DNA of 64,000 bases from Monocercomonoides exilis (GCA_001643675.2 LSRY02000023.1:969001-1033000); one strand, 5' to 3'. Numbered from the stretch's first letter, positions 36,279-48,312 are shown. Numbers and translations: made by a program. The notes: generated by a model not told the origin, from the letters alone.

Positions 36279-37829
36279 ACACCAAAAATTATTCAAAATC
36301 GAAAAACTTTCAACCAAAGTCGAAAAACTTTAACGAAATCGAAAATTATTATTCAAAGTCGGAAAACTTTCATTCAAAGTCGAAAATTATTATTCAAAGT
36401 CGAAAAACTTTAACGAAATCGAAAATTATTATTCAAAGTCGGAAAACTTTAACGAAATCGAAAATTATTATTCAAAGTCGAAAAACTTTCATTCAAAGTC
36501 GAAAATTATTATTCAAAGTCGAAAAACTTTAACGAAATCGAAAATTATTATTCAAAGTCGGAAAACTTTCATTCAAAGTCGAAAATTATTATTCAAAGTC
36601 GAAAAACTTTAACGAAATCGAAAATTATTATTCAAAGTCGAAAAACTTTAACGAAATCGAAAATTATTATTCAAAGTCGAAAAACTTTAACGAAATCGAA
36701 AATTATTATTCAAAGTCGAAAAAGTTGCAAACGAAATCGAAAAACTTTCAATCGAAATCGAAAAACTTTCAAGCAAAGTCGAAAGTTCGAAAAACTTCAA
36801 ATTTTCAAAACGATGACAAAAATCAATAAAAGTCAAAAAAACATTGTGATTGTTAAAATATCAATGATATTTGTTATTTTAATGATTTTTCATGTTTTTT
36901 CCGATATTTTTCTTTGCTTTCTTTTATCCAATTACAAAATTTATAAATATGAGAGAAATAATGACACATTTTGATCTTATTTCAATTGAAATAACACTGC
37001 TTTACGAAAGATTTACAAAATTTATTTATTTATATGGGTGATTCTTTTTGAAATCATAACTTTTTTCGGTGTATTGATTTACAAGGGTTGTTTGTCTTCG
37101 AAAAATGATTTTGAATTCAAATTGAACGTTTGTCACAACTGTTTCAAAAATTAAAGTTGAAGCACAAACAAAGAAGAGGACATTTTTATTGAGCCCTTTC
37201 ACTTTTCAGTTATCAAAAATTTATGTTCTAGGTATATTTTTGAATCGAAAAATTTGAATGAAAAAATAAGATTTCAAAAATAATTACCCATATTTTTTCT
37301 CAATTAATGAAGAATGATGCACGCAATATTGGCTCTCTAATTTCGCGTTTTTAATATCAAAAAACTTATTTCTAATGGAAGGCAACAAATGTTATAGCTT
37401 TTGTTTATTGTTTATAACTGAGTTTATTTTGGTTCGAAATCTTCAAAATTTGCAGAAATCAGCAACGCAAACATTGCAGATAATATTTCCGAAAACAAAA
37501 GAATATTATTTTTCTATTGTGGAATACTTTTTATTAAACGGTTATTTTTTAGTGAAATTTTCGATTTCGATTGAAAATTTTTCGATTTCGTTTGCAACTT
37601 TTTCGACTTTGAATAATTATTTTCGACTTTGAATGAAACTTTTTCGACTTTGAATGAAAGTTTTCCGACTTTGAATAATAATTTTCGATTTCGAATGAAA
37701 ACTTTCGACTTTGAATAATAATTTTCGATTTCGAATGAAAACTTTCGACTTTGAATAATAATTTTCGACTTCGAATGAAAACTTTCGATTTTGATTGAAA
37801 GTTTTTCGACTTTGAATTATTTTTGGTGT
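36279..37829. mobile_element. Fold-back element with arms of ~20-bp satellite units
   Basis: Both ends begin ACACCAAAAATWATTCAAA as inverted copies (left at 36279, right ending 37829). The left arm (to about 36800) is roughly 25 units alternating AAAATTATTATTCAAAGTCG with AAAAACTTTAACGAAATCG. The right arm (about 37560-37829) is about 13 units in the opposite orientation. The central 750 bp holds a separate 256-bp MITE. The open frame across the left array is a by-product of the repeat. Confidence 0.7.
37035..37290. mobile_element. 256-bp MITE with TA target duplication
   Basis: Terminal inverted repeats TGGGTRATTMTTTTTGAAAT flank 256 bp with no coding capacity. TA lies immediately outside both ends (37033-37034 and 37291-37292), the target duplication of Tc1/mariner/pogo-type elements. 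It sits in the loop of the fold-back element. Confidence 0.65.
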
Positions 37830-37932
37830 AATAAAAACTATAAGAAACAAAATAAAATCAACAAATAATTAAAAACTATAATAATAAATGAAACAATGTT
37901 TTCGTATAATTTTTGAAAAGTTCTTTCTAATC

Positions 37933-38004
37933 AACCACACCCTTAATGAAAAAATAATTTGATCAAACGTCGGAATTTTTTATGATATCAAAAAAAATCA
38001 CCCA
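37933..38004 (-). repeat. Right copy of the inverted ~70-bp end sequence
   Basis: Reverse-complement partner of 24779-24852, near-identical over its first 45 bases and similar to the TTAAGGGTG block at the other end. Confidence 0.7.
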
Positions 38005-38349
38005 TTTGGGGACAGACATTTTATAGAAATAAAACCCTGAAAAAGAAAAATGATAAATTAAACATTCAGCAAACACCAAAAAGTGCTGATGAATATTGAC
38101 TAATGAACACAAAGCCTTTTATATTGTTAATTGTCATGTTTATAGGTACACTTAAAGAAACCTTATGACGTGAAAACTTCAAAAGACTTTTAGAAGAACT
38201 AAAGAAAAGCTTTGTTGATAGCATCTGAAAGATCTTTTATTTTCACTTTAGTCACTGACAATTGAGACAAATTAATTCCTCAGCTGACATTTCCAGTCAA
38301 CAAATGAATTAAAAAAATCATCAGGAGTTTAATTAACAATAAAAAAATC

Positions 38350-40344
38350 TGGCGAGATATTATCTGGTTGACAGACGAGTTGAACAAAAAAATATAAAGA
38401 AAATGATTTGTTCTTTTGTTCTAATTATTAAAAAATTATTATTATTTAGCGAAACTTCGTCTTTCATGGTTGGTTTTATTTATGAAAAATTAAAAAAATA
38501 ATGTGTATGATCATTTGCATAACTCACAATTTATTGTATCTCTTTATATGATTTTCAAATTTTGCTGAACAAGGATGTTTATTATTAGTTTTTTGTAAAT
38601 TTTATCTTTGATAAATAAAAAACTTCCAAATTGTTTCCAGTGGTTGAATCATATCCAATTTTTCAACATCATTTGATTGAGAGCACGCAAGTATTACATA
38701 ATATTTAGCACATACAATAATGAAGAAATTTTCGTTTCAAGTGAGAGTTTGTGATTTAAAATATTGAATATTTGTGATTTTGATTATCATCAGTTAAAAA
38801 CAATTCTTAACGATTAATTTTGCTTTTTGCGAATTAGAAACACACAATCTAATGAATTAGCAGATTTTCAAATTAATTGGATAAAAAGAAACGTGAAAAA
38901 AAGAAATGTTTGTTCAATTCAATAAAATGTGAAAGAGTTGTTGAAGATCAGCTGCTATTGGTTCATAAGCCTCTTTCATTGAAACAAATATTAAGTTTCT
39001 AAGTTTTGAAATACATAAAACATTTATGCCTAAAAAGATCATCAATTAACATTTATTTTTTGAATGTGGCTGTGGATGAGATGAATGAAGAACGAAACAA
39101 AAAATATTTAATTATTTTGTGGAATCCCAAATCGAATTTTCGAAAATTATCTTCCATTCAAGTTAATATATCATTGAATTTTAATACATGAGATTTCATA
39201 AAACTTTGTTTTGTTTTGTTTTAGAAACAAGATATGAAATGAAAAAAAAACAAAAAGTTTTTTTCATCATCACAAATTTTCAAGTGTTTCAAAAAAAAAA
39301 GAAGTTCATTTGAAAGAACTTCTTCCATGCTAATATCCAAAAAAATACTTTTTATCATGAAATGAAGAAGGTTGATTGGAAAATCGAGTCAGATTGCGAT
39401 GTTCTTGCTGACACTGGATGGTTTCTTTGATCTCGTTCATAAACAGTTCATGCACTATTTCCTCATAAAATAAGAAAGAAATTTTAAAACGTCAATAACA
39501 AAACAAAAACGTTAAAACATATTGTTCGTTAATGCAATTCAGCGCTGAAAGTGTTTGTTCCACTTCTTTTTGAGCTTCCTCATTTTCCTCTTTCATCAAC
39601 GCAACTAATAGCAGACAAAGCACACCAATTGATATCGGCTTTATGAAAACTCATTAAAAAACAAAAGATTTGATTTGGAAAAATCTTTAACACATTTTTC
39701 AATCCTTCCTTCGTTCTTTCTGGCTTCTTTAATTAAATTCTCTTCTTCAATCACTTTGTTCATAATATAGTTTTTTTTCTGCTCCAATTAAAATATTTCA
39801 CTATGTCATTTGCAATGACTAGTGAATTCAATAAGGCACATACGCTCAGACAATTCGTTTTTCTGTTTAAAAATATAAATCTAAAATTATTGATGTGATC
39901 GATTATTTATTCAAAAAACAAAATGATACCAGTTTTTAATCGAAAATCTTATTCTGATGAGAACATTTCAAGCCATTATAAAAACATATATCAATTTATT
40001 TTCCAAAATTTCATCTTTTTTCAAAATTCAAACATGTTTTGATAATTTCAACCTGTGCAACATTAATTAAACCACAAAACAGAAGAAAAAACAGACATAA
40101 ACATGTTATTTTCATATAGCTAAATTCATTTATATTAGCTTGCTATATGAGGAGATATGTGAAAGAACATATTTTTTCAATAATCACACCCATTATTTTT
40201 TCAATTTTTCATAAATAAAACCAACCATGAAAGACGAAGTTTCGCTAAATAATAATAATTTTTTAATAATTAGAACAAAAGAACAAATCATTTTCTTTAT
40301 ATTTTTTTGTTCAACTCGTCTGTCAACCAGATAATATCTCGCCA
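38350..40344. mobile_element. 1,995-bp element with ~160-bp terminal inverted repeats
   Basis: The left end TGGCGAGATATTATCTGGTT continues through ATTTAGCGAAACTTCGTC and GGTTTTATTTATGAAAAATT to about 38510. The same sequence appears inverted from 40344 back to about 40185 with very few differences. I see no clear target duplication. The interior carries a spliced-looking minus-strand reading frame but no recognisable transposase, so it is likely a non-autonomous DNA element that may have captured host sequence. Confidence 0.65.
39330..39770 (-). CDS. Putative spliced small gene inside the 2.0-kb element
   Basis: The last exon (39461-39330) reads EIVHELFMNEIKETIQCQQE and continues to a TAG. 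A 57-nt intron (39518-39462, GTTTTA...ATGAG) joins it to an exon reading LLLVALMKEENEEAQKEVEQ then TLSALNCINEQY. Further upstream MNKVIEEENLIKEARKNEGR may be another exon (about 39762-39690). The charged, helical content and phase-compatible intron suggest a real or recently real gene; no family recognised. Confidence 0.35.
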
Positions 40345-41700
40345 AAAATCTTGATATTTAAAGAATAACTTGAATTGTTATTCAGTCCAAACCGGATATA
40401 ATCACATCGGTTTTTGTACAACTTTTTGTGACGATATCCGATTGTGATAATATACAATGTGACATTTCACGGAAAAATAAAAATATTAATTCTAAAATAA
40501 ATTAATTTTGGGTTAAATTTTTAATTTTTGAAAATTCTTCATAAAAACGCATTTTTCACTTGCGAAATGAATTTTTTTAATAAATATTCATTATTTTGAC
40601 TTTTTTGAACACATTTTTGAAAATTCAAAAAATTGAGATTCTTGATCAAAAAGTCGATTTTTCAATGAAAAATCCTCCCATAATGAAAAAAAAAGTGATT
40701 ATTAGGGTATTTTTTTGTAAAGTTATAAAATATTAATTGATCTGAAATTCAGATCACAATTGATCAGAAAAGTTGATCAATCAGTTCCCATCATCTGTTG
40801 TTCATTATTTTCTTATTATTGTTTTATTAGCTAATTATCAAATATTGACTTTCAATAATACAGATTTTCAATAAAACTTATTGCTTTTTATTATATTTTC
40901 TTTTCAAAACGATTGCATTCAAGCAATTTGTGACTAACTTTAATATACATTGTTTTTGTCTTTTTCATTTAATGTATTCGAGCATACGTTTGATTCTTTG
41001 TGCATTTTCTAATTATTAAACATTTTCTTTTGTTTGAAAAACAAACAGATAATGCTGCGCTTTTCTAATTATTTTTATTGTTGTTTTGCGTAAATGAGAA
41101 ATTTGTCATCGTATTGCTTCAAATACTTAAATGCCTATCAAAGAGTTATCTGCATAGAACAATTAAAAAAAAAATGAAAATTAAAAACATAATGAAAAAC
41201 ACAATATTCTCTTTGAAAGATTCAAAAATCGAAAATTTAAAAAGAGCCAGAATTTCTTTTTTCGTTCCAAGTCAAGAATCGCATAACCAGCTTTATTCGT
41301 TTCCTCATATGCCTTTTGCTACTCTTTTCCCTGAAATATCATTTATTCGTTTAAAAAAATCTGTTCATCATTTTTCGTAGATCAAAAACAACTTGTTTTC
41401 AATGCTTTGTTGATATTTATTTTTGAAGATAAATTATGTGATCACAATGTTGGTGGAGCAGCTGCCAGGCATGGTGTGGAATCACAAAAATAATATTTTT
41501 TTTTTTGAAAATTCGGGTTTGTTGTTATGTCTTTACACATCACCAAAGACTTCTTTTCCGTCAGCCTTCCTGACGCTGCATTCGGCTCTTTTTTGGAATA
41601 TAGGTGATGTTGAAAAAAAGATGATCAGCTGCAGTCGTTGGTTTATATTATTTGGTCATTAATCTTCATTTTTGATGCTATTTCTGTAGAGGTTTAATAT
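40345..41700. other. AT-rich stretch with no confident gene
   Basis: Two short open frames exist (41078-41380 and 41423-41662). The second has some coding character (MLVEQLPGMVWNHKNN), which may belong to the decayed fragment that follows. The rest is AT-rich with dyads such as TTGATCTGAAATTCAGATCA near 40736-40755. Confidence 0.4.
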
Positions 41701-42230
41701 GTGTTGGAAGAGGCTAAGAAACATGTGTTGTTTTCTGTAATGTTCAATATCAAAAGTCTTCTGAGGATTGTTATGCATGAGGCAGCTGTGAAGAATGTGC
41801 TACGCATGCTGCTGTAGTCGCTGCTGCTTCTGTTCCGATGAATGCTACAGACGCTGCGAGAGCTTAATGCAGTTCAGCGTGTAGATATATATGTGTGCAA
41901 TTAAATACATTCGATGCGGCGCATTCGTTGATTCTTTTAGTTCCACAGTTGGCACTGCTTCCATTGCTTGCAGCTTCGGATGTGAATGCACTCCAATCAA
42001 TCAACGATCAACTTGACCCATCATAGCTGCAGTTAAAGATTGCGAAGCTTGTGTCACGATCGCGTCATCAGAGTCATGTGATGGCGAAGCAGGAAGACGA
42101 AATGATGGAGTGTGAGTGATGGCGTGTGAAGCAAGGGAGATCAAAGGAAGGTGCTGGATGTTGTGAGACTGAGGATGGATAATGCACTTACGTAGCATGC
42201 GGCGATGCATCTGTTGTTCTGAAAGAGTGA
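41700..42230 (+). pseudogene. Decayed helical-repeat gene fragment
   Basis: The frame reads VLEEAKKHVLFSVMFNIKSL, then VMHEAAVKNVLRML before a TAG and, within 30 bases, a TGA. Further on LILLVPQLALLPLLAASDVN with ALQSINDQLD precedes another TAG, and KIAKLVSRSRHQSHVMAKQE follows in frame. This has the look of an ARM/HEAT-like protein with nonsense mutations. The family cannot be named. Confidence 0.45.
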
Positions 42231-42640
42231 GAAGAGGAGGAGGAATTGAGATGTGGAGGAAAATAATAAGAGAAAGAAAAAGAAGTTGATGGACAGGCTA
42301 CAGAAGGAGCAAAATCAAGTGCATGGCTGTGAGGAGAAGAAGAGGAGGAAGAGGAGAGAAAGAGATCGAGATAAATGAAGAGGACGAGGAGGAGGAAGAG
42401 GGCTAGGAAGAGGAAGAGGAAGAGGAAGAGGAAGAGGAAGAGGAGGAAGAAGAAGAAGAGGAGGAGGAGGAAGATAATAATAATGAAGAAACTGATATAT
42501 TTATGATAAAAATTGAAGAAATGAGGAAAAAGAAAGAGAAGGAGATGATGATGAATTTTTTAAAGAAGGAGAAGAAGGAGAAGGAGAAGAATGATGAAGA
42601 ATAAAAAAATGATGAAAAAGAAGAGGAAGAGGAAGAATAG
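42231..42640 (+). repeat. Purine-rich GA/GAG tract
   Basis: About 400 bp of almost pure purine on the plus strand (GAGGAAGAG-type units), like the Ser/Glu microsatellites in the giant USP gene. It may be the remnant of a low-complexity coding tail of the preceding fragment. Confidence 0.7.
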
Positions 42641-43043
42641 CAAATCCTAAATGTGGATAAATCATTTTAAAATTTGTAGCACTCTGAAAGCTTTGCAGAA
42701 ATTGATATAAGTCAAGGTGTATGCTGGAAAGGCAATCTGCTTATGAAGTTAATTTCAACATCTCTTTTGATATTATGAGCTTTTGATATGTATCTGGAGA
42801 AATTTTTTAAAAAAGATGCGATAAAAAAGGACCAATCAATGATGTTAATATTTGTTGAGGAGAACAAATCACTTGGATGAACGAATTGGAATAAATGTGA
42901 CTTTGCCTCCGTTGCAGTTATTGTTCAGTAAAATTTGTTCCTTTTTTCGGGGGACTTTGAAATTGCCTTAAATTTCCACCTATTAATGCTCAGTTTAGGA
43001 TCTTTTTCCTCGTAGATTCATAATCTTTTCTCATTGAAAGTAT

Positions 43044-43349
43044 TCAACTTATTTTCAGCCTCTGGCTTTTGGTGTTTTTGAATAATTGTTGTTCTCGCTG
43101 CTCCAATCTGTTGTTGAGTGTTGTGAGTACCTCAAATGATGCTAACGAGTTCGACTGAAGTATCCACACGTTGTAGTATTTGTCTCTCAGGAACTGAAAC
43201 ACATAAAAAGGCAATTCCTCTTTCGTTTCTTTGAAAAGGTGCGATAAATAATTTGTGTCGGACTGGGATTGAAATTGCGCACAATTTGAATTGAATTGCA
43301 AAAATAAATGTAATTTTCGAAAAAAAGTTGCTAAAAAGAATACCTTCAT
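43044..43349 (-). CDS. Small hypothetical protein (about 101 residues)
   Basis: The frame starts ATG 43349 and reads MKVFFLATFFRKLHLFLQF, then a credible soluble stretch with SHLFKETKEELPFYVFQFLR, DKYYNVWILQSNSLASFEVL and a Gln/Lys-rich end. The first 30 residues could be a signal-like segment, or an intron ending at the CCCAG before SDTNYLSHLF. An upstream frame in another phase (MLKEQYVFETLTLENE, ending at a GGTATT donor-like site near 43345) may be a first exon, but the phases do not join cleanly. No family recognised. Confidence 0.4.
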   Translation of the reverse strand: MKVFFLATFFRKLHLFLQFNSNCAQFQSQSDTNYLSHLFKETKEELPFYVFQFLRDKYYNVWILQSNSLASFEVLTTLNNRLEQREQQLFKNTKSQRLKIS

Positions 43350-43924
43350 TTTCTAATGTTAGAGTTTCAAAGACATATTGTTCCTTTAACAATTCAACTT
43401 GGAGCTAACATTCCACAAAATGATAAAAGCAATTTCAATAGATATTCTATTTTCAAATTGATCAAAAAATAAAATTAAATTCATTTTTCATAATTTTTTT
43501 TTTAACCTTTTTGTTTTTCATAATCATACAATCATAAAATTGGTATAATATGTTGTTATGATAAATAATGGAAACGGAATGATTTGAACTTTGCAAACAT
43601 GGGTCAAATTTCAGATCAATTGTGATTTTTCATAATAAAATACACATATATATTTGGCTCAGTGATTATATGCGATTGAAATTGAATGAAATATAGTTCA
43701 AAAATGTCGGAGCATCGAAAAATGTGATTAAAAACGAATGTGATTATATTTAACCTGATTATTTCTGGTTTTGACTGTATTTTGATTCATAAAAAATGAA
43801 GGAGATTTTCATTGAAATCATATCATTTTTTGTGGAATTGTTTTAAAAAGGTTTTTCGTCACTTTCGATATAATTTTCAAACAGATGATAAATGTTTCAG
43901 AATAATTTCAAAGGCCAAAGATAC

Positions 43925-44318
43925 AGATATCGCATAAAATACCGGACATCGCACAAAATACCGGACAAGATCGATTTCTCAATAACTGCAGGAGGAATAT
44001 TTCTAGCAATTTTTCTAAAAGTATTTCTCATCAATACAAACTCATTTGAAATATGAGACTTTCAAAATAGCTCCATTTGTGCTCACAGAAAATTATTATT
44101 CAATTCTCGGAGTAATAGGGTTTTGAGTTTCATTGAAATTTCGATATATTTTTTTTCTGAGCTCAAGCGAAGCTGTCCTGAAAGTCTTGTATGTCACGTG
44201 AGTTTGTATTAAAGAAATATATTTTGGGGAAAATTATCAGAATTATTCCTCTTGCAGTTATTGTGAAATCGATCTTGTCCGGTATTTTGTGCGATGTCCG
44301 GTATTTTATACGATATCT
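43925..44318. mobile_element. 394-bp fold-back MITE with CCGGACA motifs
   Basis: The left end AGATATCGCATAAAATACCG and the inverted right end AGATATCGTATAAAATACCG continue in parallel for more than 100 bp, each with two ATACCGGACA copies and ATCGATTTC plus AATAACTGCA. The short centre has no coding capacity. Confidence 0.7.
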
Positions 44319-44799
44319 ATAGATATCAAAATGTGCAGATTTGAAATTTGACAGAGTTTTCTCTTTTTTGTGTTCATCGATTAAAATTTAAAACACATAT
44401 TCAACCAGAAAATTTTTGCAGAAAAGATCTGATATCAAAAATAATCACATAGGGTGATTTATTAACCCTATTATTTTTTTTAACCAGAACATTTTTTTTA
44501 ATTACAAGTTTAATCAAATCACTCTTCATATAACATAAATTGTTTTCAGCATTTAAAGAAAAGAAGCCAAACAGAAATAAAGATCAAATTACAATACCTA
44601 ATCTCTGATTGTGGGATGTGGAGATGGGAAGTTAGCTCCTCTATCTCTGATTAGTGCCTCCTCTGAGGAGATTAGGTCATTGCAACGGGGCATATTAAGT
44701 TTGAATTAGATTGTAAAAATTTTTATTATTATTTTTTTCATCAGAAAAAAACTTTTTTCAAAAAATAAAAATTAGATCATCTCCAAAAACTTTTTTGAA

Positions 44800-45006
44800 A
44801 TGAGTGTTGTCGAGAATAAAAAACAACAAGGATTAAAGAAAATTAGAAGTTTGATGAGATCCTTTCTATATCGGCATATTGAAAGTAGATTAGAACGAGT
44901 TGCAACAATTGTCGCTAATGGAGAAGCTCGGGTTGCAGATGCTACAAACATGAAAGAATTTACTCGCTCGGCAATTGAAATGGCTATTATTGCTGTGGAA
45001 AAATGA
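44800..45006 (+). CDS. Short ORF upstream of a pogo-type transposase remnant
   Basis: The 68-residue frame (MSVVENKKQQGLKKIRSLMR then FLYRHIESRLERVATIVANG) is helical and basic and looks coding. It ends 30-40 bp before the first recognisable transposase exon in a different frame. It could be a lost first exon of that gene or an independent fragment. The preceding 44450-44480 sequence (AGGGTGATTTATTAACCC) resembles the inverted sequence near 46480 and may mark the element ends. Confidence 0.3.
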   Translation: MSVVENKKQQGLKKIRSLMRSFLYRHIESRLERVATIVANGEARVADATNMKEFTRSAIEMAIIAVEK

Positions 45007-45044
45007 AGAAAGGAAAGATAATATGGAAAACCATAATTACTCAA

Positions 45045-46392
45045 GCCGGAAGAAAAGGAAACTATATTTGGAGTGCTGAAAATGGAATGTGAAAGTGGGA
45101 CAAGTTACAATGCTGCGCAAATGAGGAAATTAGTTTGTCAAAATTTTTAATTTGTTGTATTTATCTATTTTTTATATATTCAGATGAACAAAGTTATCAA
45201 TGATAGGAAAAAAGACGACTTCGATGAAGAAGATGAAGAAGTGAACATTTCTAAAGCATATCCCTATCAATACACCAAAAGGAACCCCGAGATTAAGGCT
45301 TCACACCCACGAAACATCGATATCCAAAGGCTCTCTTCATCCAATCAACAAACTCCTTTTCCATTTTTCACTTTTCCACAAAACCTTCATGATAAGCATC
45401 TTTATTCTAACTCTCTCATCTTCAACATTGATGAATCCTCTCTTCGACTCTCCGATTCTTTCTCTTCTCTTGTTTTCCATCCTTCCGACATGCCTGCTAA
45501 TTTCTCCAAAACACAGATGAATATGCCTAATGCAACTCTCGTCGTTGCAGCTGCAGCTGATGGCTACTCCCTAAAAAGCGTCGTTCTGTGGCCTTGTCAC
45601 AAATTACCTGATGAACTGCGCCTAGTTCTGAGTTCGCAGTTGGATGTTTGGAGTGAAAATGAAGGCTGGATGACTGAAGCGCTATTTCTCAAATATGCTG
45701 AAGAAGTATTGCTTTCAGAGATCACTCAAAGAAAAGAAACTTTGAAGAAGAGTGATGAACCTTGCCTTCTCCTTGATTCGCATTCTTCGTGAGTGCAGCC
45801 TGACTTATGGAAGAAGTTTGCCGATTTTTCAAAAGATGTCGTCACCTTCGTGCCCCATACCACTCACATCGCACAGCAATTAAATCGTGGCGTATTTGCT
45901 GTTTTTAAAAAGACAATAAATGCTAATTATGAAGCGCCTTCTTTTTCTTCTGTTGTTTTGCGACGAGAAGCATTGGCTGATGTGCTTCCACATGCTTTGC
46001 AAACTTCTTTGTTGCCTTCTGCAATCAAATCATCTTTTGCGAAGAGCGGAGTACTGTCTCATCAGTGGCACGAAGTGTTAGCCAAGCTTCCAAAAAAACC
46101 TTCCGTGACTCTAAAGAAAAGAACGAAAAGGTTTGATAATTCTGGAATATTTATTACCGATGAAGAATTCTTAATAGAATGGAAAAAAGAAAAGGATGAA
46201 AGAAAAGAGTCAAAAAATGAAGAAAAAGATAATGTAGAAACTGAAAAGGCTTTGTTTGAAGATGAAAAACCGAAAAAAAGAAAATTCAACCCATTGAAAA
46301 TTTTAAATGATGATTTTTCTGATGATGAAAAAAAAGAAAGAAATATTCGAAAAATTGTGAAACGAGAGCTTGTTAATTATATTTACAATTAA
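45045..46392 (+). pseudogene. Pogo-type (DDE) transposase, broken copy 1
   Basis: Reading KEETIFGVLK-like helix-turn-helix sequence with ESGTSYNAAQMRKL ends at 45132; a 51-nt intron (45133-45183, GTTTGT...TTCAG) joins it to ATG AAC AAA. The catalytic frame shows SLIFNIDESSLRL (first Asp kept), ENEGWMTEALFLKYAEEVLL, CLLLDSHSS (second Asp kept), an in-frame TGA at 45790-45792, then VTFVPHTTHIAQQLNRGVF, where the third acidic residue (QPLD in the family) is Asn, and a PSAIKSSFAKSGVL C-terminal block. The transposase cuts and pastes its own element; with the stop and the lost third acidic residue this copy cannot be active. The tail after 46130 is Lys/Glu-rich. Confidence 0.8.
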
Positions 46393-46922
46393 TATTTTTT
46401 TAAAAACGAAATCAATATGCAGTACACAAAATAAAACATATTTATTTTTGTTTTGGTTTTATGAAAAATATTCGGCTTTATAAACCACCCTGCATAAATT
46501 CATTTAAAACTATCTACTTAATGATAATTATTTCATGAGTGAGATAAAAATTTGTGAATATGTTATTTTTCGTAAGAAGATACTCAATTATGAACAAATA
46601 ATTTTTGAAGTTATCCCATTGACTTCGTTTTTTTAAAAATCGAATTTTTCCTATCCATCTGAATGAGCAAATAAGTGAAAATAAAAAATAGCAAAATTGC
46701 TCATTAATTGGAAAAAAATAAGTTATGAATGAAAAAGTTGAATTGAATCGTTTTATTAAAATATAAAAATTCATCAATAGTCTGATTTTCAAAATTTTAA
46801 ATTACTTATTTCAAAAAATATACAACACTGTTATTTAAAATTTGTACATGGTTAGATGTGCTATATGCTAATGTATAAATTAACAATTCAGTCTAAATTA
46901 ATTTTTGAGACTCATCGAAATA
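46393..46922. other. AT-rich spacer between two transposase loci
   Basis: About 530 bp without credible ORFs. AGGGTGGTTTATAAAGCC (inverted, near 46475-46492) resembles the sequence near 44452 and may be the right end of the element carrying transposase copy 1. Confidence 0.4.
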
Positions 46923-48312
46923 CCCTTGGTGGAAAACCAGGTAGTTTAATATTTTTCAAAGTTGATATTTAAAGGAAATAATTGCAAATTTGATGGCTAC
47001 AGATAAAATCATCGAAAAAGGTTTCAAACCAGATGAGTTTGTTAAACAAAAACTGCAAATTATTCTTTAAATAAAATTATTTCCTTTTTGAGACAAATTG
47101 GAATTTTGTTTTGGATTCAAATAAAGAATGCTTTTATTCTGAAATAACGTAAGTTAATATTCCACACTGAACTTTTTGTTTCATTGCAACTTCTTGTAAC
47201 AATTATAACCCTCATTTCTTCAAGTTTTAATAAATTCATTCGTTGATCTGATGTATTATAATGGAATCTTTTGAAAGCATTTCTTCTAATCTCCTCCACC
47301 GATTAATTGCATCCTCTAATTTCCTCTTGCTTTCATCGCCTTCATAAAAAAATATTTGAAATAAAAAAGAAATATACAGTTTCATGGAGGACTGCAGTGG
47401 GATCGCATGCCATCTCCAATGGAGCTTGAGAAAGGGGTATGGCTGCGTTGAAGGCAAAGCGCCAAATTTGCGAATCTGGTCGGCCTTCGATTATATCGAA
47501 AAAACAACTTGAAACAGTGGAAAATCAAGCTATTGCTCTTCTTTCGGAACAAAAGATTATCAGACTAAAAGACATACATTCCATGGTTATGAAACTTGTT
47601 TTTTTCTTATTTTTCAATTTTGACTTTTATAGATTCTGGAGGTTTTGAATGCAGATCGTGAAAGTGGAGAAGAAAGAAAAGAAGTGAATTCCAAATATGC
47701 ATATGATTTGATTAAAAGGAGTGAAATTTTAAAGGCAAGTCTATCTTGACCCATGGAAATTGCCAAAATCAACGCACAATCTCCTGAAACTATTCGTGCA
47801 TGGTTCATAAGGTTGACAACTGTCATCTCATCTCACTATATTTGTTCATCCAATATCTTCAATTTTAACGAATCTTCAATACGAATTGTGAATGGAACAA
47901 AGAAATTAGTAATCTGTTCAAAAAATCAAATTCCACCCTCTCCTTCTTCGTTGCCAAAAACAGAAAACGCAATAATTTGCGTATGTGTATGAGCTGACGG
48001 ATCACATCTTCCTCATATTTTGATTTACCTCCGAAAAACGATGCCACAGGAATTTTCTTTGTTGTCTTCCTTTAATATTTCTTTCGTAGGTTCATCATCT
48101 TGCTGTATCACTTCGGATTTGTTTAGATTTATAATGATTCCGAAATGGTTTCTTTAAATTTCCGATAAACTGAAAGTGTCCCAATCAAAAAAGGCTCTTC
48201 TTTTATTAGACAATCACTGATCTCACCACGATCCAGAAGTTATTGCTTTTGCAGAAAAAAACAATATTATCATCGAATTTCTACCTCCTAATATGACACA
48301 CCTTCTCCAACC

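Noticed and set aside
36245-36532. 95-residue Lys/Ser/Asn repeat ORF
   Set aside because: It is the translation of the 20-bp satellite array, with an AT-rich start and no independent coding support.
36285-36800. CRISPR-like regularly repeated array
   Set aside because: Units are contiguous 20-bp satellite variants without unique spacers, in a eukaryotic context and mirrored as inverted arms.
41160-41380. ORF with a Lys-rich then aromatic stretch
   Set aside because: Too short and low-complexity to support as a gene.
45184-48000. TGA decoded as an amino acid in the transposase frames
   Set aside because: The intact long genes do not use internal TGA, catalytic residues are also lost in both copies, and no recoding element is visible.
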